Assembly (NCBI GenBank): GCA_947683425.1
Contig: CANTUQ010000055.1
Coordinates: 25,042,001-25,106,000 of the forward strand
Direction: 5' to 3'
Length of the DNA: 64,000 nucleotides
DNA from: Excoecaria cochinchinensis
Lineage: Eukaryota > Streptophyta > Magnoliopsida > Malpighiales > Euphorbiaceae
The translations under genes and the position numbers were made by a program. Within the stretch, counting starts at the first letter, position 1. Each line of letters opens with the position of its first letter. A model generated the notes under the pieces. It was given only the letters and a program-made list of their open reading frames with translations. It was not told the DNA's origin and ran no database searches. Of this stretch, positions 36,061 to 47,440 are shown piece by piece.

Positions 36061-36659
36061 TGCTTCAATGTTAATTGCTCTCTCTTAGATCAAGCCCTAA
36101 GGTTTAGATGATCAAGTTTGTTAGTTCAAGAGATTTAAGTGAAGATTGTTAAGGTAAGGTGGATTATAACCTTTGATTTTTCTTTTGTTTCTTCTTGATT
36201 AGGTTTTAACCTAGATTTGTGTTTTGTGTTTGCGTATGCGTGATTGATGAGGATTTTGGATGAGAACGATCTTGGATGAGTTTGGGAGCAAGAACGATCA
36301 ATCAAGGAAGCTAATAGGAGCAAAGGAATTGGGGTTTGGGAAATTTATGAGTTTATACAGTAAATTTCTGGTTTTGGTTAATTAGGGATTTTGATGATGT
36401 TAATAGCATGATTTAATTGTGTTTAATGGTATAAAAGTTGGGTTTTGTGTCAATTATGGGGTTTTGAAAGAATGATTTGTGTTGAAGTTTGATTTGGATG
36501 GGAGTTTAGGGTATGATTTTGGAAGAAAGGATTTCTGCAGAATTCCAGAGATTTAGAAAAATACAACTCCGTCACGAGCGCGACAGAGCCAGCGATTCCA
36601 GCATCTCATTGGCAGCTGAGTTTTTCGCTCTCAGCGGGGGATCTGTCCGAGTCATGATA

Positions 36660-36895
36660 ATTATTACGACTCAGTATGATTTTAGCTGTCATGAGTAGTG
36701 GCAGAGGAGCACGAGTCATGCATTAGAGCACGAGTCATGTCACTGAGCACGACTCGTGACAGCTTCCTCTCCTCCATTTTCCTGCCCTTTGTTCTTTTGA
36801 TATGTTGATGAGTTTTGCCTTCACGAGTAGTGACATTGAGCACGACTCGTGACAGCTCGCCTGGGATGCATCTGTCGTGAGCGTGATAGATCCTT
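36660..36895 (+). repeat. CACGACTCGTG inverted/tandem repeats
   Basis: GAGCACGACTCGTGACAGC occurs at 36745 and again at 36838; half-sites CACGAGTCATG and CACGAGTAGTG stand beside them. Each is close to a palindrome (CACGACTCGTG / CACGAGTCGTG). Confidence 0.8.
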
Positions 36896-39058
36896 TTACC
36901 TAAAAATGTTTTTGCTAAGTTCCTAATTGCATGGTTTCTCACTTGTGTTATGCAAATATGACTTTAAATAGAAATTATTCAAATGTTCTTATTTGTGGTA
37001 ATAATTGAAATATGTGGGAATTTTATCTATTACTATTATTTGAATGTATATGTATAAGGTAATGCAAACTTATTTATTAAGTTTAAATGAGTGCATGATG
37101 CCCAATGATATGGTTATGTTTAATATGTTCATATAAATATGATAAATGTAATTAGTGTAAATGATATGCAAGTATATGAATGCATGTGCCTATGTGATTA
37201 TAAAATAATGTTTTAAGTATTGAAATGAAATATATGTGTATAGCCTGCATCGGTCAAGTCGTGGATAGATAGGCATGCCTATAGAGTTCTTTTGCTGCAG
37301 CCCCTTTGGTACTGGACCCTGATTTGGTCCCCGTTTGGATCCTCGCGATCCTCAATGTGTACGAATCTTGCTTAAGATCCCCAATGTGAGAACGTTTTGA
37401 TGAGAAAATAAAGATGTTGCTTTTCGATTGTACCCTCGGGTACCCGCAATGTGTTCTGTTCACTCACTTATCCACCCCCTTTTACTTAGCAGGCAATTAA
37501 AAGAATATAAGAATGTGAATAAAGTGACAAGTTTTGTGATGATGTGCATAAAATTATGTGAATAAGCATTCGAAAGTGTTTGTTGATATATTGAGCTTGT
37601 GCTTTACGCACTTAAATGTTCTAGATCCTTTAGGGACACCTATGTGGAATTGTGTGGTATCTTCGAATACTTAAATGCTTTGCATCTAAACCTAATGTCA
37701 GTTAAATGAAAAGAGGTTCAACAAATAATATTTGATCTAATGAAGGTGTGTGAATGACTATTGAATGCATAAGAATTTGTATGTGATAAATGCATGTCAT
37801 TAATCTGTTTAAAAGTTAGGAGTACGATTGCCTTTATTAAGTTGTTTGTAAAGCATTATTGAAATAATTGATATGCCTAATTGCTATGGTTGGTTATTTA
37901 GTAAATGAATTCTATGAATGTATTTATTTATATATTTGAAATGGGAATACAGGTAAGTTATATGTTATCTGCCTTCTAAACCATTGCTGGGATAACTATT
38001 GTAAGTATATTGGTAAGCAATTTATGTGCATTGTTTGTTGGTTTTACTGAATACAGTAACTAAGTAACGCTTGGTAAATATGGAATAACAAAGTAGTATG
38101 CATGATACAAATAACCAGGATTATAAAACGAGTTAGGATTAATTCTGGAATATGTGTATTGTATGGTTTCTGTAAAACTACGTGGTTCTGATTCCCCAAC
38201 CATAGGGATACGCAGGAATCTTGGAATATTTATTTCAAGCTTGAACCAAATCTCAAGACTTAAGGGTTTTTGTTTAGCTATGAACAATGTAACGTTTTGA
38301 CATAAGTAATGGTATTATGATCGGTATGATTTTGGAAATATTCAAAATAGTGGCATTTGATAAGACTCAATATTTTCTAACTAGTAAGATGTATTTATGG
38401 TAACTATGAGATATAGCTATTAATATGGTTAATTAAGTGATTTAGACAAATGATGAGTGCGTATAATGTGTTCGTGGTTAAAGAGTAATAAAGTATTTTT
38501 GGATATGGTCTATAAAATGCATATGCACTTGAAATTGCTTAAGTTTCCATATGAGAATAATGATATGAATTCGTGATAACTTTGGCCAGTATTCCTTTAT
38601 GCTTTTGTATATGTATACTGCTTATGCATGTGTTTGTTCTTTGCAGCCACTGTCAGTGGCTGGTTATTATTTGTTCAACCCCACTAAGTCTTATCATTTA
38701 GCACGGGTGTTTCTCCGTGCAAGTTAGGAGATTGAAGTTTAGTTCGTGCGTTCCGCTGTGTCTTTGGCCAACAAGTCGGTAGAAGTTTATAGGAAGTGTT
38801 TTTGATTTTGGAATGTAGTTAAGTTTTATTTATTTGCATTTGTATTAAGTTGTAATATTCTTTAGTGAGAGTAATGGTGTGTGGGTGATATAAGTTTAGG
38901 TTGTGTATGTCTTTGAGGTTCTGATTCTGGAAATTTTATTATTCTATTTTTTGTTATAGCTAAGAGTGTGTTTGTCTGGTAGCAGCCTCTACGCACCGTA
39001 ACTCTCTGCCTACGTTTTCCTCTGTATGCTATGTGTGGGAGTTGGGGGTGTTATAATT

Positions 39059-39070
39059 TGGTATCAGAGC
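39059..39070 (+). other. primer binding site, tRNA-Met type
   Basis: TGGTATCAGAGC three bases after the LTR end, complementary to the 3' end of initiator tRNA-Met, as usual for chromoviruses. Confidence 0.92.
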
Positions 39071-39973
39071 CCCGATTTAGTCGATTCTAGTTAACTGGGT
39101 ATTTCAAAGTGTGTCTGTATAGTTTAGCGTTGGCCAAAGAGGACGATCTTGTCCTTTAGGTATGATTTGGGAAGGGGAACCTTCAAATTTGATAAAGTAT
39201 TTAGTTAAGTGTTGGCTCGGTAGTTCACGATCTACCTGCCTTGAATTGTTATGTGTGTGTGCAATTTGGAATGTGTCTGCTAGATGAGTTATCAAGGGTT
39301 CTGTTAGAGTTTTGTTTTGACGCTAGTTGGTTAAAGGAGAAGGTTTCGTGGAATTCCTTGAAGTGCATTAATAAATGGTTATCTTTGTGGGAATATATCT
39401 CTAGTGTTTTGATAGGAGGAATATTTGGATTTTGTAAGAATGTGGTGATGCTCTATGTGCCTGTCAGCTATCTCCAGAAAATTATTTGAACATAAGCATA
39501 TTGAGCCATGGGGATGGGAAAAGTGTATTATTATAGCATCATTGCATTTTTTCATCATCTTGCATACATAAACCATCACATCCTCATTGTATCATCATCC
39601 CTTGATCACATAAGAGAAGCATTTGTGCATGTTTTTAGATGGAGAGAAAGCTAATAGGGTGTACATTGAGTATATGATATTAAGATTAAGTGTGTGACTT
39701 AAGAGCACAGTAGTTGTTAAGGAAAATGTATTGTGGTTATAGTTTGAGTTTAGTAGAAAGAGTATTTTGGAATCTTGCAAGAATGAATTTGAAAAGATTT
39801 TTGAAGTAAGATATGAGCATTATTATTAAAGGAAGTAGCATGTATGTTGGATGTTTTTGAGTATTAAGAAATCTTGTGGCAAAATTTTGTAAGTTAAATG
39901 GTTTGTATATGAAGTGTATGTGCTTTGGTTTCTATTTGGTGGTAAAAGTAATGATTGTTCTGATGAATATGAT
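39071..39973 (+). other. internal region of the Tekay-like element, no gene
   Basis: GT-rich DNA without gag motif or long frame. The open frames here (up to 82 codons) show no family-like sequence. Confidence 0.6.
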
Positions 39974-39978
39974 CGATT

Positions 39979-41026
39979 TGTTAGTGGTTATGCCCTAGGC
40001 CAAATATTTGGACCTTGATATAATCATTACATTTTCATTTATATAATGGTTTTCTTCGCATTGATATTATTGGCATGTTACATTATTGTAATGTTTATGA
40101 ATAACAATGTTATTCATGTTGTCCCTAGTCATTTATCAATAAAGGGCATAAAGATAAATTAAGACTAGTATAGATTTGAATTGATAATCATGGGATGATT
40201 ATATATGATGATATAAATCAAATCTATAGGTACTTGCTAGAGAACAAAGTACTGGATAAACCCACTGTAAGATCACTTCACGGGATAATGTCATAAGTGA
40301 TCTTATAATAGATATGTTATTGGATCCTTTGACCTGAGGTTATCATAGTTTCCTACATAAGGATCATTATGTTTTGACATAATCAAACGTTATCCTTAAT
40401 CGGATAATTATAAAATTTATGATCGGACATAATGAGAATTATGCGGAGGAAAGTGAATAATCAAGATGGAATTTATCCCTCTCTAATGAGAGAGATATCT
40501 ATTGGGCCCCTCGATAAGTAGGACTGTAAATGCATTGCCGTGCTCGAATGAATTGATAGTGTCATCAATGTCATTTGAATTTATCAGTCTGCTTAGTGAT
40601 CGAGAAATTATATGTTTGAACAATTTAAGTTTGACATGAACCATGACTTATGTTCAAACAAGATATCGTGTGACAAAAGGATAATAACATGTTCTATTGT
40701 CAGGTTAAAATCGGACTAACGATATTTATATTATTTGGGTAGTCATAATGTCTTGCTAGAGACCAATTATGACTTGTGGACTTATCATGGGATTAGGCCC
40801 ACTGCCAAAATAATATAAACCTATTGGGTCACACACCAAGATCAAATGAACAGAATGGATTTTATTAGGTTATTTCGGAATAAAATATAAATATAGGTAT
40901 TTATATTTAATTTCGAAATTACATATATATATATATATATGTACATATGCATATATCTCTTATTTTGAATATGAGATAATAGTATATATTAATATAATAT
41001 TTCTTATTATTTTGAATAAGAAATAA

Positions 41027-41066
<40 letters not shown>

Positions 41067-41555
41067 AATATCTCTTATTTCGAATTAAGAGATAATATCC
41101 TTATTTATCTATTCCTAAGAGAAAAAGGATTTGAAAATATATATACAGATATATATGAGATATAGGTTAATAAAAAAGTGATTAACCCTTATCAAACTTC
41201 ATTTACGTTTTTCAAGTGATAAGAGATTAAGAGTGGCTGCATATTTTTCTTAAGAGAGAAAAGAGACCTAGCCACCATTTTCTTTGAAACAGAAATAACA
41301 CAAAATCCATTCGCAACACAAGGGAGCTAGCACCACTGCGAAGTTCTGTTCATTTTGTTCGTGCGTGTGGATACCAGTAGAGGGTGTTCGTGATCAAAGC
41401 AGCACCTATAGTCCGAGATAAGGCGTTATTTCATTCTAAAGGTTAGTAATTCTTTATCTATTCCTTTTAAATCAATTGAATATACATGGATCCTGTTTCG
41501 GGTTTCAATTTTATTCCACTGCATTAATGTTGAATTAATCCGATGAAACCCAACA
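39979..41555 (+). mobile_element. solo LTR (copia-like), copy 2, TSD CGATT
   Basis: TGTTAGTGGTTATGCC...GAAACCCAACA, 1577 bp, with CGATT on both sides (39974-39978, 41556-41560). The 5-bp duplication and TG...CA ends show a solo LTR. It is the same family as 29634-31168. Contains (TA)n at 41033-41060 and a likely TATA region there. Confidence 0.9.
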
Positions 41556-41560
41556 CGATT

Positions 41561-41883
41561 TGGACGTAAGAGAATGAGAAGATAAGTATGAGGTTTATTT
41601 AAGTCAATTTTTACGAGTTTGAGTTTAGTTATGGACAAGGAAAGGTTATGATTTGTATAGTCATCCCGATTAAAAAGAAGTGGTTTGAGAGTATAGTAAT
41701 GAAAATAAGTAATAGCAAGTGAGTATGTCAAAGGCGAAGTGTATGGGAATGAGTGAAAGGTATGTGTTATAAGTGTAAAAAGTAGATGTTATATGATGGT
41801 ATAGAAATGATCAGTGAAAATAATAGTGAATTGGAGTATAGTCTTCGAATTTTTCCGATGTATGTGAATTTCGAGGACGAAAT
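41561..41883 (+). other. 3' internal part of the Tekay-like element
   Basis: A-rich sequence ending in 'gaatttcgaggacgaaattc'. No frame retained. Confidence 0.65.
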
Positions 41884-41901
41884 TCTTTTAGGAGGAAGAA
41901 T
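41884..41901 (+). other. polypurine tract of the Tekay-like element
   Basis: TCTTTTAGGAGGAAGAAT stands right before the LTR start TGTAACAACCCG. Confidence 0.8.
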
Positions 41902-42278
41902 TGTAACAACCCGAAAAGTACCTTAGAAGGATTTGTGCACATTAAGGATAAGTGGTGACCAAAGTTGTGTAAGTTGAAGTGTTAGGTATGCTAAATGGAT
42001 AATTTAAGAATTAATGTCAAAGTTTTGGCAAGTACAGCCAATAGTAAATTGTAAAGTGTGAAATTTGGACTTGATTGAAAGAATGGAGATTAATTTAGTG
42101 GGCCAATGAGAAGGATTAGTAAGTTATAAGTGTCTATGCATGAGGATATAAGAGTTGAGGGATTGAAAAAAGAATTTGACAAAATATCTAGATTGGACCA
42201 ATTGCAAGGTGGCATGTGGCAAGAAATTAAAAGAAGTATAAAAGAAGAGAGAGAAGGAGAGAGAGGCCAGAAAACTGT
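41902..42278 (+). mobile_element. 3' LTR of the Tekay-like element, truncated by element C
   Basis: Matches 35590-35963 with few changes and stops at 'cagaaaactgt', where the Tat LTR begins. Comparison with the 5' LTR ('cagaaaactgctctccc') fixes the insertion point. Confidence 0.9.
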
Positions 42279-44950
42279 TGTGACGCATGCCGGGGTACCC
42301 CGAATAACCCGCTTTTAGGGCTTTCGAGAGAGGTTCATGAAAACTTGTAAGAAATTACAAGTGCATCTATTTTGGACAACAAGGAGGTTTCTTGGAGTCG
42401 CCACCTAATAGAACATTGGAAAAGGCCGTCTAGCCTCAGTGAGCCTAAGACAGTGCATGTGCATCCATTTTGTGTAAGCCTGAGATATTTTGGAGGCCTC
42501 ATCTCAATAGAATATTGGAATGGTCCTCTAACCTCGTGGAGCCTAGGATTATGCAAATTGGGCCTTTTTGTGGGCAACAAGAGATATTTTGGAGACCCCA
42601 TCCCAATGGAACATTGAGATGGTCCTCTAACCTCGTTGAGCCGAAAACTAGAGAAGGTTCGGGACTTCCCATTTATTCATACCTTGATTATCGTTATAAT
42701 TGAGTTTTGAATTTATCATTTTATCCCATTTCTCATTCAGTGCAATTAATTAAAGCGCAAGTTGGCCATACAAGGAAAGCGGTAAACAGGATCGAAATTA
42801 AAATAAAGTACATGAAAGTAAATGACAACAAAACTATGGGCGAAACACAACCCCCATTGTAAATAAAATATAAATCATACATAAAATGGGCTATTTACTA
42901 AGTATGAGGATATTGGTCCTCGCATGCATGGTTAAAGAAAATAATTTTAAGGTGACAATTTATTATGGATGGAAAAACTTGGACATTGATCCCATTTTTA
43001 TTAGAAAAGGTTCCAAGTTAATTAATAGAAGTATTTTTGTGATTTTCTGTTTAGCATGCCTAAAATAAAGAATTTTGTTAGGAATTACATTTGACAAAAT
43101 AAATAAAAAGGCCAAATAAAGCAAATAATACAAATAATAAAAATAAAATGATCAAACCCAATGAGCCTCCTGGATCTCCCCATTCGATCGCATGAATGTC
43201 CAAAAGGGAAAATAGATATTGGAGTCAAAAACAAATAAAAAAAAATTAATGTTAGTAATCAAGTTAATTAAATCAATTAAACATATAATAAATAATAAAA
43301 TAAGATAAAATAAAATAAAATAAAATAATATGACATCAAAATGACGAATGAATTAAAATATTAATAAATTAAAATAAATGAAAAAATGCATTATGAATGA
43401 CAAAATAATTAAATGATGTGATTAAAATGAATAAAGCGTGTTAATGAATTAATACATAAAAATATAAACATGATAATGATAATATATAATAATGATAATA
43501 ATAATAATAATGATAACAATAATATATAAACATATTAAATAAATCAAATATACAAACAATACAATAAATAACAATAACAATAAAAAGAATGAAAAAAAAT
43601 TAAATAAATGAAAAAGAACAAATTGTGTAGGAGAAATAAAAATAATTGAATAAAATAAGTAATTAAAATGAAATAAATTGTTGAATAAATAAACAAATTG
43701 ATTAAATAAATTAGATAACACAACTATATATACAATTGAATAAATACAACAAATAAATAAAAATTTACATGTTAATAATTAAATATGAACAAAAAAATAA
43801 ATAAGCGAAAATAAAAAGGAGATCGAGTTTAGAATGTTTACCCTTAGAGTTCGGATTCGACGAGTGAGAAAAAGTCGATTGATTTCCTTGCTTTGTTTGC
43901 AAAATTAGAATTAAAGATGATAAAAATTGGAATTTTATTCCAAAAGAGAAAATTTTGATTAAAAATGATGAAAGAAAGTAACAATTCTCAAGAATAAAGA
44001 ATTATTCTCTTTGTCTCAAGAGTAAATAAAGGGAAGAAAAATTAAAAAACTAAAAATTATTCCCAAAAAAAAAAGGTTACAAAATTTTATTTTTAGAATA
44101 TCAAATGAAAAAAATGGATTTTAAGAACAAAAAATTATTTTGTTTGCTTCAAAACCAATTTTTTTCATAAAAAACGTTGAAAGAAAAAATCTTTGAAAAA
44201 AGTGTAATTGAAAACAAATAAATCAAATAACAAGTAAAAAATTGAATTTTGAGAGAAAATATTGTTTTATTTGTCTCAAAATTAATTTTCATCAACAAAA
44301 TTCCATCTAAAATTCTTAGAAGAAATCCTATTGAAAAAAAGAAGAAGATGAAAACTTGAACTTTTTAATTCTTATGTGGAAAAAACCTAAAAAAAATTTA
44401 AACAGAAAATTGAGAAGAAGAAGAAGAGAAAAGTTAAAAAAACCTAAAAAATGATTCCCCACTTTTAGTTTCATCATTTTATATTTATATGAAAAAAAGA
44501 TGAAAACCTAACTAATTAATGAAAAAAAATCAATTAAATTAGATATTATTTATTTTGAATTTTAAAAATGAAAAAAAAAACCCTTAAAAACCCTAAAAAA
44601 TGGGATAGAAAATTAGATTTGTGTGAAAAAATGGGAAAAAATTAGTTTTGGGCGAAAATCAGCGGAATTGCGCGAAATCGGCGGCACTGGGGCGACCGAC
44701 GCCCGTCGGCGCACGTGCTCGCCCAGCGCGCGGGACGAAATTAATTTTTTTTTAAAATTTTACTAAAAATACTATAATTTCTAAACCCCATTTTCCAAAT
44801 CTAATTTTCAAAATATTTTTTTTTATTTTTTTACTCTAAAATGCAAATTTGACAAGGAAATCATCACTTTTAAATTTTTTGCCTGTGAACAGGCATCTTA
44901 TCATCATTGGGTAAATTTGATCTGGGCTGCCTCAGGACCCGGTGTTTACA
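42279..44950 (-). mobile_element. 3' LTR of Tat element C
   Basis: Minus strand TGTAAACACCGGGTCCTG at 44950 to GCGTCACA at 42279, 2.67 kb. It has three tandem 100-bp units at 42365-42640 including the PBS-like 11-mer (42393-42403), a degenerate AAT run (43485-43510) and a short GC-rich spot (44690-44730) at the place where element D has its GC-rich minisatellite. Confidence 0.88.
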
Positions 44951-44968
44951 GTTGCCCCCAATTTTGGG
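44951..44968 (-). other. polypurine tract of element C
   Basis: Minus strand CCCAAAATTGGGGGCAAC immediately before the LTR start, equal in core to the tract of element A. Confidence 0.8.
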
Positions 44969-45140
44969 AAAACTAGTGCACTAGTGTCTAGATGAGCCAA
45001 AATTCAGAGAAGAAGGAAAGAGATGCGTACCTGAGGCAGCCCTTTGCCTTTCGCGAGGTGTTCGAGTTGGTGACCCCTCGCTGCCGAGTTGTAGTGTATT
45101 TTACCGCAACCCTTTGACAATTCATTCAATCACTTTCATC

Positions 45141-46627
45141 CTGCTGGCCTCGTCTCGGCCCGCACGATTCCTGACTGTCGTGAGAGGCAGTGTTATGCAA
45201 TTGCAACCAAATTGCAATTTGTTCTATTGCATGTGCACTGCTAGCCTCGTCTCGGCTTGCACAATGTCTGAGTGATGCAAGAGGTAGTGTTCTCTAACTA
45301 CAACCCGCTTACGATTTGTTCTATCGCATGTGTCCCGCTGACCTCGTCTCGGCTTGCACGGTGTTTGTGAGATGCAGTGTTATCTAACCACAATCCCATT
45401 GCGATTTATTCTACTGTAGGTGTCCCGCTGGCCTCATCTCGGCTTACACGGTGTCTGTGAGATGTAGTGTTCTCTAACTATAACCTTTGTTGTGATATAT
45501 TCTATCGTTGGTGTCCCGCTGGCCTCATCCCGGCTTGCACGGTGTCTGTAAGATGCAATGTTATCTAACCACAATCCCATTTCGATCTATTCTATTGCTG
45601 GTGTCCTGCTGGCCTTATCTCGGCCTGCACGGTGTCTGTGAGATGCAGTGTTCTCTAACTACAACTTCTGTTGCGATCTATTCTATCGCTGGTGTCCCGC
45701 TGGACTCATCCCAGCTTGCACGGTGTCTATGAGATGCAGTGTTATCTAACCACAGTCCCGCTATGATCTGTTCTATCGCTGGTGTCCTGCTGGCCTCATC
45801 CTGGCTTGCACGGAGTTTGTGAGATGTAGTGTTCTCTAACTACAATCCCGTTCCGATCTGTTCTATCGCTGGTGTCCTGCTGGCCTCATCCCGGCTTGCA
45901 CGGTGTCTATGAGATGCAGTGTTATCTAACCACAATCCCGTTGCGATCTGTTCTATCGCTGGTGTCCCGCTGGCCTCATCTCGGCTTGCACGGAGTCTGT
46001 GAGATGTAGTGTTCTCTAACTACAATCCCATTGCGATCTGTTCTATCACTGGTGTCCCGCTGGCCTCATCCCCACTTGCACGGTGTCTGTGAGATGCAGT
46101 GTTATCTAACCACAATCCCGTTACGATCTGTTCTATCGCTGGTGTCCCGCTGGCCTCATCTCGGCTTGTACGGAGTTTGTGAGATGTAGTGTTCTGTAAC
46201 TATAATTCCATTGCGATCTGTTCTATCGCTACTCTCCTGCTGGCCTCATCCTGGCTTGCACGGTGTCTGTGAGATGCAGTGTTATCTAACCACAATCCCG
46301 TTGCGATCTGTTCTATTGCTGGTGTCCCATTGGCCTCATCTCGGCTTGGACGGAGTCTGTGAGATGTAGTGTTCTCTAACTACAATCCCGTTGCGATCTG
46401 TTCTATTATTGGTGTCCCGCTGGCCTCATCCCGGCTTCCACGGTGTCTATGAGATGTAGTGTTATCTAACCACAATCCCGTTGTGATTTGTTCTATTGCT
46501 GGTGTCCCTCTAGCCTCATCCCGGCTTGCATAGTGTCTGTGAGATGTAGTGTTCTCTAACTACAATTTTATTGCGATCTGTTCTATCGCTTGTATCCCGC
46601 TGGGCTTATTTTATCTCGCACGGTGTC
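45141..46627. repeat. tandem array B, 90-bp monomers in 180-bp dimers
   Basis: About 16 monomers with core GCTGGCCTCATCCCGGCTTG. From about 45600 the period is 90 bp, and two types alternate strictly: one with GTTATCTAACCACAATCCCG, one with GTTCTCTAACTACAATCCCG and CGGAGT. Identical phase recurs every 180 bp (45781, 45961, 46141, 46321, 46501). The copies nearest the LTR are the most divergent. Located in the 3' UTR of element C. Confidence 0.95.
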
Positions 46628-46630
46628 CTC

Positions 46631-47440
46631 GCTAACCCCCATCCGATCTGCAAGGTATGTGATTGAATATTCTATTTTGCTGGACTCTTTCGGGCATGAC
46701 ATGTTCTTACTAACCCCCATTCGATCTGCAAGATGTGTGATTTTAAACTTTCTGACCCCCATCCGGCCTGTAAGGTACAACTTTTGATTTGCTGACCCCC
46801 ATCCGATCTGCAAGATGTGTGATTTTTAACTTTTTGACCCCCATCCGACCTGTAAGGTACGACTTCTGATTTGCTAACCCCTATCTGATTTGCAAGATGT
46901 GTGATTTTAAGCTTTTCGACCCCCATCTAGCCTGTAAGGTACAACTTTTGATTTGCTGACACCCATCCGATCTGTAAGATGTGTTTGACCCCCATCCGGC
47001 CTGAAAGGTATGACTTCTGATTTGCCGACCCCCATCCGGTCTGCAAGATGAGTGATTTTAAGCTTTTCGACCACCATCCAGCTTGTAAGGTACGACTTTT
47101 GATTTGCTGACCCCGATCTGATCTGCAAGAAGCGTCTTTTGATTTACTAGCCACCATCTGGCTAGCAAGGTACGCCTTTTGATTTGCTAACCCCCATCCG
47201 ATCTGCAAGGCGCGTGATTGAACGTTCTGTCTTGCTAGCTGCTTTTTGGCTTGCACAATATAATCTTGCTAACCCCCATCCGGTCTGCAAGACATAATTT
47301 TTGATCTGCTGATCTCCATCCAATCTATTTATTTTTGAATATCTGAATGATGTAGTGTCTGATTTGCTAACCACTATCCAGTTAAACCCAGTGCCTGACC
47401 GTTGACCCTCCTCGGGTCGGCATGATGACTCATTTGTCAT
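46631..47440. repeat. tandem array C, 40/41-bp monomers in 81-bp dimers
   Basis: About 17 monomers with core GACCCCCATCCG. Type 1 (CGATCTGCAAGATGTGTGATTTT) and type 2 (CGGCCTGTAAGGTACGACTTTTG; both described in parts) alternate between about 46700 and 47110, and the order decays towards 47440. The open frames on the minus strand with repeated Gly/Trp/Ser are by-products of the repeat. Confidence 0.92.

Larger units (their letters stand above)
35590..39055 (+). mobile_element. 5' LTR of the Tekay-like element
   Basis: TGTAACAAACC...GGGGGTGTTATA, 3.47 kb. The start matches the 3' LTR start at 41902 over 370 bp. It has a TATA box, (TTC)n run, CACGACTCGTG repeats (36660-36890), 'ccccactaagtc...tta-gcacgg' (38682). 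The last bases TTATA have mutated from TTACA as seen in the fragment at 55115. Confidence 0.88.
35590..42278 (+). mobile_element. Tekay-like element without genes (non-autonomous), 3' LTR truncated
   Basis: 5' LTR 35590-39055, PBS 39059-39070, PPT before 41902 and partial 3' LTR 41902-42278. After removal of the copia solo LTR the internal region is only about 1.26 kb and shows no gag or pol. The end 'aatttcgaggacgaaattc' + 'ggaggaagaa' is the one seen in Tekay/Del chromoviruses. So it is a large LTR element dependent on others (LARD-like) or a deletion derivative. The 3' LTR is cut by Tat element C. Confidence 0.85.

Noticed and set aside
35778..36111. Poly-Glu and poly-Ser frames
   Set aside because: Products of the TTC microsatellite in the LTR.
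46583..47440. Minus-strand frames with repeated ADRMGVSKS/QAGWG-like text
   Set aside because: They follow from the period of array C (about 81 bp, a multiple of three), not from a gene; no start signal or domain.
45100..47440. CRISPR-like reading of the regular arrays
   Set aside because: Units are adjacent without unique spacers, and the DNA is plant nuclear; these are tandem repeats.
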